Position numbers and translations under genes: made by a program. A stretch of 20,682 nucleotides of DNA. It comes from Gamarada debralockiae. Lineage: Eukaryota > Ascomycota > Leotiomycetes > Helotiales > Hyphodiscaceae. Below the pieces are notes generated by a model, which searched no databases, was not told the DNA's origin, and worked only from the letters and a program-made list of their open reading frames with translations. The stretch lies in assembly GCA_002803225.1 (NCBI GenBank), contig NXFV01001253.1:1-20682 (forward strand), given 5' to 3'. This document shows, in pieces, positions 1 through 10,346 of the stretch (position 1 is its first letter; every line of letters begins with the position of its first letter).

Positions 1-256
1 CAACATATTTAATAGCAGTCTTCTTGATATCGAGCTATTTGATAACGGAAAAATAGTATTCGGGCAGGCGTTTGTTCTTTTATTTAAGACAACATCGTTC
101 GACACAATTACTAAAGCATTTGAGGTCCTCCGAGATTACTGGCAATCGTGAATCGACGTTAATATGCCGAATCAGGGTTATAAGAACAATAGTCTTTGGT
201 CTTCCTCAGGAGAGAATAAATGGCATTGTTATTGTGTTAAGGAATAAGAGATACAA

Positions 257-395
257 GAGAGTATTATGATCATCAAAGGTGACTATAATGATAATATTAT
301 GGTGATAGTAAGAAGTGAGGGGTACGAGAGAATATTATGATCATAGGAGGTGATTATAACGACTGGTGATAAAAAATAAGGGGATAAATAAGTAG
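257..395. repeat. Degenerate tandem direct repeat, period about 69 bp
   Basis: Two adjacent units align by eye. One begins with gagagtattatgatcat at 257 and the second with gagagaatattatgatcat at 326. In both, a ggtga(c/t)tataa block follows. A weaker third copy of the leading part (taaggaataagagatac) lies just before 257. The units differ by scattered substitutions and small indels, so the array is old. Confidence 0.55.
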
Positions 396-674
396 AAATG
401 ACAGTTTGAAAAGGAGAGGAGGGGGGTGAGACCGATATATATATAAGTATACGATTATATAGGAGAATCTGAAGTGCCAGAAAGGTGGATACTATAATAA
501 CAGACAAAATAGGGAGGGCTTCCCGTTTATAAGTTTTGTTATAAGCACCCTAATACTGAAGTGCATATAGCGCTAGTCCAAAATAGGCTTCAAAAGCTTC
601 AATTCAAAATCTCTGTCCTTTCCTACATAGTTCAACCCTTCTGTTATATCTACAGCTTGATACAGCTTATTCTT

Positions 675-754
675 GTTGCCTGTCCCGATAGCTAGTTGCC
701 TGTCCCGATATCTTGTTGCCTGTACCGATAACCTGCTGCCTGTCCCTAGATATC
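675..754. repeat. 20-bp minisatellite, four tandem units
   Basis: Four consecutive 20-bp units start at 675, 695, 715 and 735. Each has a 16-bp core, gttgcctgtcccgata, followed by a variable 4-bp spacer (gcta, tctt, acct). The third unit has one core substitution and the fourth is more diverged after gctgcctgtccc. The conserved core with changing spacer is a direct observation. No function is evident. Confidence 0.85.
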
Positions 755-1515
755 ACCGTACCTTCTAGACCTATCAACAATAAGGGGTGTTGATCACCCA
801 GATCCCAAATTAGAGCATGAGGATAGGATTTTGGCCCTCTTGAAGCTCTTTTGTTCCGATGATTAGCCGAGGGGTACTCAGCATAATGATTTTTTTGGGT
901 CTGTGTAAAACAGCGACCAAACCAGGGTGGCCTTAACACCACCATCTCATATAAAGTTATAATTTTCGAAATTGTAATAAAATAAATTTAAAAATATTTT
1001 ATTTTATTATAAAATTTAAATTATACCGGCGTGGATATAATAGTACAGTATTTCAAAATGACTAGCATAAGCCTTATTTAAAATATTTTGTAATAAAATA
1101 TGCCTCAATTTCTTCGATTTTTAAAGTGCCGTGTATAAACGATGATACAAGGCTCTTATAAAGCAATTAATGCAGTATCGCGCTTGCTTGGCTGACGCTG
1201 GTAGTACTGATTGTTATTGGGTAGAAGGGCAAAAGGGCAGGAAGAGTGGTATTACTCGAGTTGGAAAAGGTTCTGAAGCAGCTGGAGGCTGAGGTTGATC
1301 ACTAACAAGGTGCGGAAATCGCAAGCTTGTCAAGCCACACCCGGAAGCTTACCCGAAATCTGGCCCTCCGCAGAAGCCTCAAACATACGAGTTTCGTGTC
1401 CGAAGTTGACAACCACGCAGCGTTCCAAAGAAGCCATCAACAGCCATAGTGTCAACGCCTCATTATTTTGCGCCCACAGGCGCTCTACTAGTACACAATC
1501 ACGTTGTATTCCATA

Positions 1516-2940
1516 ATGCAGTTCCCATCAATCTCCAACACTTTCCTCCTTGCGCTTGCGTTGCACAACGGAGTTCATGCCGTTGCCTCGGACGATACGA
1601 AGAAACCCGTGAATCCGTGTACGATTGCCTCGACGACCGGCTCATTTTATGATTTGAGACCTTTATCGGTATTACATCCAGCGGAAGGGAAGAAGCCAGG
1701 GAAGAATGATAAGACGGATAGTTGGCATGCCCGGGGATACGATTACAAGTCGAACTTTACCTTGAATATCTGCGCGCCGGTCGTGGAGGATTTGGAGCAT
1801 GTGAAGGGTGTTGATCCGGGGCATTGGAAGAATGTCAGTGCCTTCTACCAAATTGGGGACGAGACATATTCTCTGGGGTAAGTAGCTGGAGTTGTGAAAT
1901 GCCTCTGAAACCTCATGCTGACATAGAGGAATCAGACAACAATCATCAAATTTGACCCTTAGAGGGAGAAGACTGGTCTTGCAATACACAAATGGGTCAC
2001 CGTGTAGAGAGAGCTCGAAACGGTCACCAAAACGATGGGATGATGATGACGACGAGGACGATGATGACAAGGGAAGCAGTGGGAGTCGCCGAAAGTCAGC
2101 TATAATCTCTTTCCACTGCGACAAAGATCCCCTGTCAACTACAACATCCGTTACGTTCGTAGGCGTCGATCCCTACGAGTGCGCATATAGCTTCGAAGTC
2201 CTCTCCAAAGACGCCTGCACAACGGCCGAGCCTGCGAAACAAGGAGTCGGACCAGCAGCAGTATTCGCTATCATCGGCGCTATAGCGATTCTCGTATACT
2301 TCCTCGGCGGTGTGTTCTATCAACGGAATGTGGCGCATGCTCGGGGTTGGAGACAGTTGCCGAACTACAGCATGTGGGCGGGTATTGGCAACTTCATAAA
2401 GGTGAGCGGGCATAATTGTCTTCAGAGATCGAAGCAGAAAGTCTTTCCCCGCGTTTTTTCTGTGAGAGATGGTATTTTGCCTACCATGGAATTTAGGCCG
2501 TCCGGGAGGAGGTCTTTCATGTCGAAGTCGAGGTCTTCTTGGGAAGATGCCCATCTTTCTTAGTCCTGCCCACTGGTAGGACGACTTGAAGAAAGCCTCT
2601 AGAATCATGATGGAAGGCCTTTCCTTGAAATGTACAGAACCATCTCATTTCTGCATAGCATTGGGATATGAAAAATAGCATTTGGATACCGGCGTTGAAA
2701 TTACTCCCCTTCAATTTGCAGATTTTTTATACTGTCCCATGTATACGCAAAATTTACTGACAACCACGCCCACAGGATATGTTCATAATCGCCACATCCT
2801 CTTGTGCAAGGTTTATGCCCAGCAGGCGTGGCTACAGCGCACTCTCCGTCTCAGCAAATGGAAATGGAAGAGGAAGAGGCAGTCGAGCGGACGACGAGAA
2901 CCGATTGATAGACCAGCTTGATGAGGAGTGGGACGATTAG
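1516..2940 (+). CDS. MRL1: Mannose-6-phosphate-receptor-like vacuolar sorting receptor (Mrl1 type)
   Basis: Three exons are read: 1516-1877, 1936-2401 and 2776-2940, giving 330 residues in frame. The introns are GTAAGT..CAG (58 nt) and GTGAGC..CACAG (374 nt, with the branch-like tactgac near its end). Alternative AGs exist at 1926 and 1935; the second gives SLGQQSSNLTLRG, the form I expect from fungal homologues. The protein has an N-terminal signal peptide, then a luminal lectin-like MRH domain with spaced cysteines (CTIAS, NICAP, GSPC, FHCD, YECAY, DAC), interrupted by an acidic DDDDDEDDDDK stretch. A single membrane segment (GPAAVFAIIGAIAILVYFLG) follows, then a short cytosolic tail ending RLIDQLDEEWDD, an acidic dileucine-like sorting tail. 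The family cycles between late Golgi and endosome and carries cargo to the vacuole. Atg27-like proteins share the fold, but the tail and middle favour the Mrl1 group. Confidence 0.9.
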
Positions 2941-3747
2941 AAAGGCAGTTTCTTGGAGAAGGGGTCTGAATTTGGCGTTTTGGGATAGATTGCAATGGGC
3001 ATGGTGACAGGGCGTCACGCAGTATGACGTGCATGTAGATTCAATGGAGTACATTTTGGAATCAAACGGTTTGATTGAAGCATTACCGTCGTTCGTGCCG
3101 AACCAGCCATTGGGCCTTCCATGTTTTCATCTAGTTGATATAGAGAGCGTACGAGCTGTGTCATTCGTTCTGCTTTCATCGTCGAGGGCCAGAGTTTCCT
3201 AAATCACTACTGTGGATCGAGGATGATGCGCTGTCAACCGGTTGAAGCGATGTGCTTCCATGCCCACCACACTTCCAGACTTCACTTCGCTTCGACATTG
3301 TTGGGTTATCAATTCAAATAAGATATTTTCAAACATACCACGTCGGCCCCAGTGGGGGGATGTGAAGACCGTATAGGTAGTAGGTGCAGTGCCTCCTAAC
3401 TGCGGTAAGGTAAGTGATTGTATTTCTTTTGCTATTTATAATGAATTCAACACCCTTTTGTTTTTGCTTTTTACGCCCTGTGCGATGGCTTTCTGTTCTT
3501 TCTTGGAGTCAAACCTTTTTGCCTTTTTAGATTTCGGGTGTTTCTTTGGCGGTATTTGCCGAGAACGCGGTGCTGGGCAGCCACGTTTGGCGACGATTTG
3601 AAGGCGAAGTGAAGATATACTTTGGCTTAGCGCGATCAAGGATCATGAATCCACAAAGAGGGTTTCTGAAAGAATTAATTGGTCTAGTGGGCTGAACGGT
3701 TGATGTGTATATTGGGGTGATTGTACACTCCAGAATATTGCTACATC
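2941..3747. other. Convergent intergenic region
   Basis: This stretch lies between the 3' ends of the receptor gene (+) and the photolyase pseudogene (-), so it should hold both terminators. The only notable item is a lysine-rich open frame on the minus strand at 3436-3639 without an ATG (see findings). I recognise nothing else. Confidence 0.5.
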
Positions 3748-5686
3748 TTATTCTCCAGTCTTCAATGTTTTCTTGCCCTTCTTATCCCCACCCTTAGTTT
3801 TCCCTCCCATTTCTTTCGTGCCGCTCTCATCCTCCTCAATCGCACTGTCATCTTCATCTCCATTTTCAAGATCTTCTCTAATCTTGTCTTCACTACCAGC
3901 ACTATTGCCCATCGCATCCTCGAAGCTTTCGCCCTCAGTAGGTCCCTCGCCTTCATCAAACAACGTTCTCCACGAGCCATCAAGAACCTTCGGACCATCC
4001 CCAGAGAGCCCAACCAGATACGCCTTCTTCATTCCTTCCATACAAACGGCCGTTCGCTCCGCAAAATCGAATTATTGGTTTCGGGTACACTACTTCCTCG
4101 TCCGTCTTCTGATCTCCTTGGATCTTCATCCTAGCTTTCTTCCGATCCACCAGTGGCGCCTTCCATGGTTCGGAAATCCACTTCTTCTCCAACGCCTTCA
4201 TCTCAGGCACATACCTCCTCACAAAAGCTCCCTACTTATCCCATTTCTGCGGAAACGCGACAGGGGAGTAACACTTATCAAACTGCGCAAAAAAATGCAG
4301 TGCAGCTCAGCCATTGCCAATTGCCTGCATTGCAAGCGGTTTCATAATCAAGTAATCACTCCTCAAAATCTTCCGCCCCGCGTTCCGACGAGATATAACA
4401 TCTACTTCGAGTCAAGAGATATCCGATAGCGTGTCGGTCTAGATGATGGATCCAGCCTTCTTGCCTCAATTGTCGTATCAGCGCGTCGATCCAGGGGAAT
4501 CCTGTGCGTCCCCATTTCCACCACTGGAACCACTCTTCTGCTTTGGGTGAGTCGACGTGGTATTCGCTGGTGACGAGTTTAGTTGAATTGTTCATTTTGC
4601 TTGGGAGATGCCAGGGGATGAAGCGGCAGTGGGAGTTTATACATCGTTTGGCCAAATGAGGACCCGAGTTGCCTTGCGCTGCGAAATACATGTCACGGAA
4701 TAGCAATTGCCCAGTAAAGGAGATGGGTGGTGGGAGAATTTGCCTCTGAAGTTCGTGACGACGTCTTGCACTCGCCCGTAGAACTCGAGGACACTCAAAC
4801 TGCCGAAGTGGAGGTGAGCGAGAGAAGTGTCGTGACTTGGGGTTCGAAGGCTGTAGGTGCTGTTTTGGGCTTCTGGAATGCTGCGGTATAGATTTCGTCT
4901 GCTATCATTTTTATCTAGCATTTCTAAAGCTATTGTATCTCTTCCTCGACGTGATGATGTTGCTTCCGGGAAGCCTAGTTCTTCCATGGTAGGTATTGCA
5001 AAGTCGCCTTTGGGTCCAGATATCTTCTCATACGATTTGTCCCCATGCTGGCGTATTCGCTTATTGAAATTAGGAGAGTGTTCTGGTTGTTGTTGTTCGA
5101 AGCCTAGACTCGTTTCTCTTGGATCTGGCTTGGGTGCTGATATCGGTCGAGGAATGGCGCCGATCTTGGGACTTGCAGTCTGAACCTGGCTTATGCTCAT
5201 AGTAGGCTTTCCGTGATTCTTCTCCACTAGCAAGTCATTATCCCAAAGTGTACGGCCTGATCGCATTATCACCTCAACTTCAGCTTCCCTTACAGCTTTG
5301 ATAATGGCTGCATCTCTGTCACGTGCATGCGCATCGGTATCCTTTTGGAACACCAGGTGCGTGACTTTCCAGGCTTTGAAGAGCTTTGTGGAAAGAGTCT
5401 GAGGAGCTTCTCCCATGATGAATAGATTTGACTTCGGTTCAGTTTTGTGATTGACTTTGAGAGGTCATTTTGGCCTTCAAGTCCGGAAATGGTAAGTTGT
5501 TTCAAGTTGATTTGGGACTTGAAAATTTACAGAAACTGCCATTTATTTACTCCAACTCTCATAATGGTCCCAGGTCCTAATGGGCTAGAAGGCTTCAGGA
5601 TTGAGATCCAGCGCGGCTTTGAGGGCCGAAAAGTCGTGTAAACGCAAATATGTGCGGAACCAATAAATTACTCTGGCTCTCAACAT
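3748..5686 (-). pseudogene. (6-4) photolyase / animal-type cryptochrome pseudogene
   Basis: Homology to the photolyase/cryptochrome family runs from the start to the C-terminus, scattered over several frames. The N-terminus begins at an ATG at 5686 and reads VIYWFRTYLRLHD, where the family has Asp after RT. The antenna domain continues (SALKAALDLNPEAF; later KAWKVTHLVFQKDTDAHARD and PTMSISQVQT). The FAD-domain blocks follow: LHFGSLSVLEFY, LLFRDMYFAAQ, RFIPWHLPSK, GRTGFPWIDALIRQLRQEGW, CNAGNWQWLSCTAFF, EKKWISEPWKAP and EGMKKAYLVGL. Damage seen: in-frame stops at 5585-5587, 4356-4358 (where WLIDHE-like sequence is expected) and 4232-4234; frameshifts near 5430, near 4712, in a seven-A run at 4289-4295, and near 4064-4070; and a 48-nt intron (5530-5483) whose acceptor reads GG instead of AG. 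A Trp expected in the SWERG block is Ser. An active copy would repair UV (6-4) photoproducts or sense blue light. Neighbouring genes are intact, so sequencing error is unlikely. Confidence 0.93.
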
Positions 5687-6108
5687 TTTGTTTCGCGGAG
5701 AATCGTGCCCTTCCGCAAGCAATAATCAACAGTATTCACTTTGTTGATCTGCCCGTCCGACGAGTGTTCATCTGCACTCGAGTAGAAGTAGATATCCATG
5801 ACGACACTAAATATCCCGAAGAATGCATACAGCTTTTAGCGTCAGGTACCGTATTGGCGCATTCAGGGGCTTGAGTGGATGAGGGTCATCTCAACCACAA
5901 CACAGTCTGCCCGGCAACTAGATATTTTGGATCGTGGATTCCCTTTTGACGAAAGTTCGTCAACTGGTCACAAGATGATTCAGCTTTCTCTTGACTGACT
6001 TTGAAATTTGTCTGCGAATTCCGAACTCCAATAAGTCGAGAATCATGAAAGCCCGCTGGAAGGAGAAGCTTCACTTTGATATGGTATCCAAAATGGAACC
6101 ATGCCAAG
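5687..6108. other. Intergenic spacer
   Basis: This is the former promoter of the photolyase pseudogene and the 3' region of the transcription-factor-domain gene. No coding signal or repeat stood out. Confidence 0.4.
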
Positions 6109-8233
6109 TTACACCGCGTCGTCCATGTTCCAAGTTGCGCTGCGTTGACCGTGTCTCGTCACACGCGCGTCCTCGATGCATTCCCAGAGCAAGATGCCCT
6201 GGACATCCCAAGCAATAGGCCACAAGAAGTTTTTCAATACACCCTCGGCGTCTTCCCAGCAGTTGAGCTCAAGGAGGTCACAAAATTCTAGTAGCTGAGC
6301 CACAAACCAGCCACGCTCTGTCCTACTACCAGCTGCAATACCTCCCACGTATAATGTCCATAGTATGGTTCGCGGAGTATTCGAATGTGCAGTAAAACCC
6401 GAGGCTTCGTCTAGGAATAGTTCCATTGAAAGCTTGAGCCTAGCAACATGCCTCGATACGATTCGGGCGATGAAAGCAATGCCCCGGAGATGATTGTCGA
6501 TGAAGATAATGGCTGCAATACAACAGGAGGTAACAAATTTTCGTGGTCCCGAAAGATTCGACAGTGTAAGGAGGCTTCGCTCTGTGAAATAGACTTCATC
6601 GCTCCTCATTATCTGCACGTCTCTTTCGATGGCCTGCCGTCCGTGGAGGGAGTTGATGCCAGTAAGATATCGCAAGTCGATAAATCTGTCGATCAGGTCT
6701 TGGTGCAGCACCTGCAACTCGGTCAAACTGCCCAAGTTTCCTCCTTGAAAAGATGCATTAGATGGTGAACGTCTCTGAATACGGGATGCTCGGGAATGAA
6801 TGATGGTGGCGTGACAGTCGGGAGGTGGGAATATTGGGTCACATGCTAGAGCATTTGCACAGTTGAGATCTGCCCTGTGTATTCCTCAGTTTTGAATCAG
6901 GATTTGTCAATGATGACGGGTAATGTTACCAGAGAACCAAGCGTGATGTGTACGGGTTCATTCCGCTCTTGTGTAATCCACCTCTCAATTTTACCATCTT
7001 CATGAGGCCCCGGAGATGTGTTGTGACAGCTGAAAGAGATCCATTGGTAGCCTAGCAATTTGAGGTGCTGTTAGCATTGTTCCGATTGTGGTATTGTTTG
7101 TTGAATTGAAAATCCTTACCTCATAGCTTGAGAGGCTGGCGACTGTGCCAATTGTGCCGTCAGAAAGAGCAGCCTCCCGAGCATCGAGTCTTTGGTTTAC
7201 TAGTCTCATCGATTCCATTCTGAAACGCAGAGCCTCGGTCGGGTCGTTTTCTTGTTTTGCGAGGCCATAATTCCCGGCATAGTGGGAGAGGCAGATGTGG
7301 AAGAGGGCGACATCTTTCGTAGCAAGTGACAGCCATTCCGTCCGAAGCTGTCCCATAAGAGGGGACGCGAGGATTCCATTATTGGCTGTCAAGTTGTCAG
7401 CGTGAGGACCCCACCAGTGCTCACAAGACCACTGGAAAAAGCCGGACAGAAGTATGCGTAAATTTCGAAGGGATGGGAAGTGAATGCCCAACCATGGAAT
7501 GGAGCGTAGTTACTCACCATGGTATATCAGAATCTGGGTACGAGGGCAGTTGGGTAAAGGGAGAGTGTCGAAAGGGTCTCCGGGCCCAAGAACAGACGGC
7601 AGAGGGTCGGGTCCGATAAGCTGGTCTCGGCTATCTAGGTCCAATGCATCACCCTGGACCGGCCGTCCACCTCCTGAGGCATCTAGCGATTGGCTTCTAC
7701 ATTTACCTGAAAGAGTAAAAGGATCGTCGTCACCACCGTCAGTCTGTGCAAATAGAAAATGCGGCGGAGCTGCAGCTTGAGTATCTCTGGGCACATCGAT
7801 GCAGGCTGCATCCAGTGGTGGTGCGCTTTGGAGTTTCTGTGTGGTACTGCCCTGTCTTTTTTGCTTCTTGCCCAATTCCTGAAGGCCATGAGGCCCATTC
7901 TTGAACCGGCGAGCTTGCTGTGATACGCCCTCCTTCGAAGATGCAGCAGAGAGGATCTCAGCCTGGCAATTAGGTTCCTTTCCTTGTTTTCTTCTACCAT
8001 AGTAGTCTCTCATGACATGGGCTCGGATTGCTGATCTTGCCTCTTCATCATGGTTTGAGGGTCCACCGACTTCAACGAATTTGAAATCATATCGTTCTTG
8101 CTCAACGGAGTGCGCGATGACGGAGGGAGCTCCGGATGCTTTATATTCGTTTCGGTGTGTGGGGTCTGGTTAGAAACTCGTGAGCAAGTTTGACTCTCGG
8201 GGTGTTTCTGTGGATCTGACGTTCACCTGACAT
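6109..8233 (-). CDS. Fungal-specific transcription factor domain protein (no zinc cluster)
   Basis: Best model has five exons: 8233-8227, 8165-7518, 7385-7120, 7051-6930 and 6874-6109, totalling 1809 nt and 602 residues. The first coding exon is only 7 nt (ATG TCA G) and joins to give MSDPTHRNEY. The N-terminal third is polar and low in hydrophobic content (YDFKFVEVGGPSNHDEEA, then HVMRDYYGRRKQ), the usual start of this large ascomycete family. The C-terminal part is the helical fungal transcription factor domain: ALFHICLSHYAGNYGL, NDPTEALRFRMESMRLVNQR, then HLRGLMKMVKLRGGL and a long last exon. No Zn2Cys6 cluster is visible, so direct DNA binding is not shown. Introns 1, 3 and 4 (61, 68, 55 nt) are well supported by phase and homology. 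Intron 2 is uncertain: the strong GTGAGT donor at 7517 is out of phase with the good acceptor at 7432, and only the one at 7386 restores frame. A regulatory role is inferred from the family. Confidence 0.82.
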
Positions 8234-9387
8234 CTTGAAATTGTCCTTTTATGGCGGTGGATGCTTAAGTAATATAATCAAGCTCCTGAGGCTTGGAAAT
8301 GCATAACCTAGGGCAAGTTTCAAGATTCTGGGGCTCTGAAGTGGTAAGATGGGTGCTTCGATGAGTGATCGAGATCAAGTGCTCCAAAGTCAGCCGGAAC
8401 GCAGCTGAACACCCTCCCAAATGTTTATATCAGCACCCCTGATCTCTTTTTGTCGTCTGGTCTCCGGAGCCCCCGTGAGGGATCTTGAAATCGCCACAGA
8501 TGTCACGACTGTAGAGTTGCAATGCCGAATTTCGAGCACTTGGAGAGACGTGCGATATTCGGCGGCATTGTGTGATGAGAACAGTGACATGGCTTGTGCA
8601 CCAAAGCTTAATCCCACTTGGAGAAGCAAACATGGAGCGGCGCACTGATAATTCAGGGGTTTGGCTCGCTTGATCCTTGGCTGGTAATCAGGGTGCATCA
8701 AAATTCCCCAAAATAGGGCAAAGCGATTTCAAGCGAACAACAATCTAAATTTAGTACATAAAGAGGCTCAGTTCTCGATTGAGCTATTGGAATGGATAGG
8801 TTTTAGCGCTGGATTGCTGGATAGTGCAGTCTGGGGTGACCATATCTGCCACTGAGCATCTGCAGTCCGGCTTTTTCCTCAAGCGGGAGAGATCATACCT
8901 TGCCAGTCTCATAAACGTCGCCATCTGTTACTTGTGGCCGACTTTTCCATTTTTTTCGCCTCTTGATTCGGATACCCATCGCCTTAAGGACGCCGAATTT
9001 CAGGATGATATCATTTCTTCTCGATACCTTTTCTCGTGTTATGCATAGCTGAGTTTGAGCGGTCTTCGTGATCAGATCTGCATGTTCAATCCTTTGCTCT
9101 TCAACCAAGGATTGAAGCTGTCAAACAACAATTTCCCCGTGGGGCTCCACGATGTGGCTAAGCATAATACCGGGTGCTGTTGACGAAAGGCTGAGAAGAC
9201 AGCACGTCCGTACTTGTTGTATGTAACGGGATTCGCGCAACCAATTTTACGGCGAGGACTGGAATTGTTACACTCTGCAGCAATAATCACCTTCAAGTCG
9301 AAGCATGCAGTGGCAGCGTTGTTAAAAATCATTCAAACTCGCAGGAACTAACTAGAGAAATAGGTTCAATCTGATAAAGGACAATTC
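8234..9387. other. Intergenic region upstream of the transcription-factor-domain gene
   Basis: Several open frames of 70-100 codons exist on both strands, but they overlap one another, have no recognisable motif and no supporting splice context. I treat the stretch as promoter and leader of the gene starting at 8233, plus non-coding DNA. No repeats were noticed. Confidence 0.4.
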
Positions 9388-9444
9388 CTACTCCGGGCAA
9401 GCCTTCAACTCGTTTTGGACATCATACTTGTCATGGAGCTTCCA
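9388..9444 (-). repeat. Diverged tandem copy of the DUF899 gene's 3' end
   Basis: Read on the minus strand, this segment gives WKLHDKYDVQNELKACPE followed by TAG. The real C-terminus at 9535-9482 gives WKFHDEYDGKKETKACH. Over 49 aligned nt I count 38 matches with no gaps, and corresponding points are exactly 91 bp apart. It lies downstream of the functional stop and is not expected to be translated as part of that gene. It is probably the remainder of a local tandem duplication. Confidence 0.75.
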
Positions 9445-9481
9445 CTATCTGAAGGAGGAGTGCTCCAACTTCTCACACCGC

Positions 9482-10346
9482 TCAGTGGCAAGCCTTCGTC
9501 TCCTTCTTTCCGTCATACTCATCATGGAACTTCCAATCCATCTCACCACTTTCTTCCTGTCTGCCTAACGGGGTGATGTCAAGGAGTCGATGAGTGACAA
9601 GCAAGGTATCCAATCCTCTAGCATACGTAGAGTACGTATGGAAGATCTCATCACCCTCCTTGAAGAACACGCTCAAGCCAGGTCCCTCACCCTTCGTCAT
9701 CTTGTGCTTGTCGTTTGCCATCTCCTCCTTCGTCTTGTACTGTTCATTGAGTAAGCACTTGCCTTGACCTTGGAGAACGAAAGAATGAATTAATTGGGAT
9801 CAGGGTACGAACGTTGTACATGACAGGCGCAACCTCCTCATCGTTGGTCACATGGAAATCGTAATTGAAATCCCCTCCGTAGCTGCTGTACCACGGGAAA
9901 GGCCATCCCATCCTGTCATTGAACGCCTTGATCTTCTCATACGGCGCGCGGGACACCAACACCAATGTCGTATCCCTGCTGTTCAAATGTCCCAGATAGG
10001 GAGGGAGATTGTCAGCCATGAAGGAGCAGCCAGTGCAGCCGACCTTGTCTTCAGGCCCAAGCATGAAGTGGTAGACTATGAGTTGCTTGCGGCCCTCGAA
10101 GAGGTCGGAGAATTTCACGGGCCCGTTGGGACCGGTGAAAGTGTAGTCCTTGTCCACTTTGACCATGGGGAAGTCGCGGAGTTTGGAATTGAGAGCATCG
10201 TTGGCGCGCAGAGCAGCTTTTTCTTGGACAAGTAGCTCTTTGCGGGCTGTGAGCCATTCAGTGGGGGATACGACCTGAGTAAAAGAAGAAGTGTTAGTCG
10301 AGTGTAAAGGGGAGGAGGGAGAGCAGTGGTGTACCTTGCCTGGCAT
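9482..10346 (-). CDS. DUF899 family thioredoxin-fold protein
   Basis: Three exons are read: 10346-10335 (only MPGK), 10274-9813 and 9739-9482, giving 243 residues. Introns are 60 and 73 nt with GTACAC and GTTCGT donors, which are weaker than usual, and clean CAG acceptors. The product starts MPGKVVSPTEWLTARKELL, the standard opening of the DUF899 family. It continues with DYTFTGPNGPVKFSDLFEGR, then a CxxC pair (GCTGC, Cys84 and Cys87) followed by SFMADNLPPYL. Next come RAPYEKIKAFNDRMGWPFPW and the WYSSYGGDFNYDF block, and the protein ends in DITPLGRQE..WKFHDEYD. The fold is AhpC/TSA-like. The biochemical role is not established, and a redox function is inferred from the fold and the CxxC pair. 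The length is normal for fungal members. A duplicated scrap of its 3' end lies just downstream. Confidence 0.9.

Larger units (their letters stand above)
1..1515. other. AT-rich gene-free flank with degenerate repeats
   Basis: No gene could be supported here. The DNA is AT-rich, most strongly at about 960-1110, where long A/T runs look like an eroded repeat. It holds a degenerate tandem repeat (257-395) and a 20-bp minisatellite (675-754), listed separately. A frame is open on the plus strand from the left edge to a TGA at about 152, but it resembles nothing I recognise. The last 300-400 bases must contain the promoter and 5' leader of the receptor gene starting at 1516. The composition suits an old, mutated transposon or repeat relic, which is inference. 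Confidence 0.5.

Noticed and set aside
2..151. Frame open from the left edge on the plus strand, ending at a TGA near 150
   Set aside because: About 49 codons in AT-rich DNA, no recognisable motif and no way to see its start. Chance or an eroded repeat is as likely as a gene end.
667..945. 92-codon minus-strand open frame covering the minisatellite
   Set aside because: Its C-terminal part is only the translated 20-bp repeat, and the rest resembles no family I know.
3748..5686. Sequencing or assembly error as the cause of the photolyase lesions
   Set aside because: Lesions include substitutions to stop codons, a splice-site change and missense changes, not only homopolymer indels, while the receptor, DUF899, SET, HAD and 6PGL genes nearby are clean.
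8390..8701. Overlapping open frames of 70-100 codons on both strands
   Set aside because: Frames on both strands overlap, none has a motif or a plausible gene structure, and they sit in the probable promoter of the gene at 8233.
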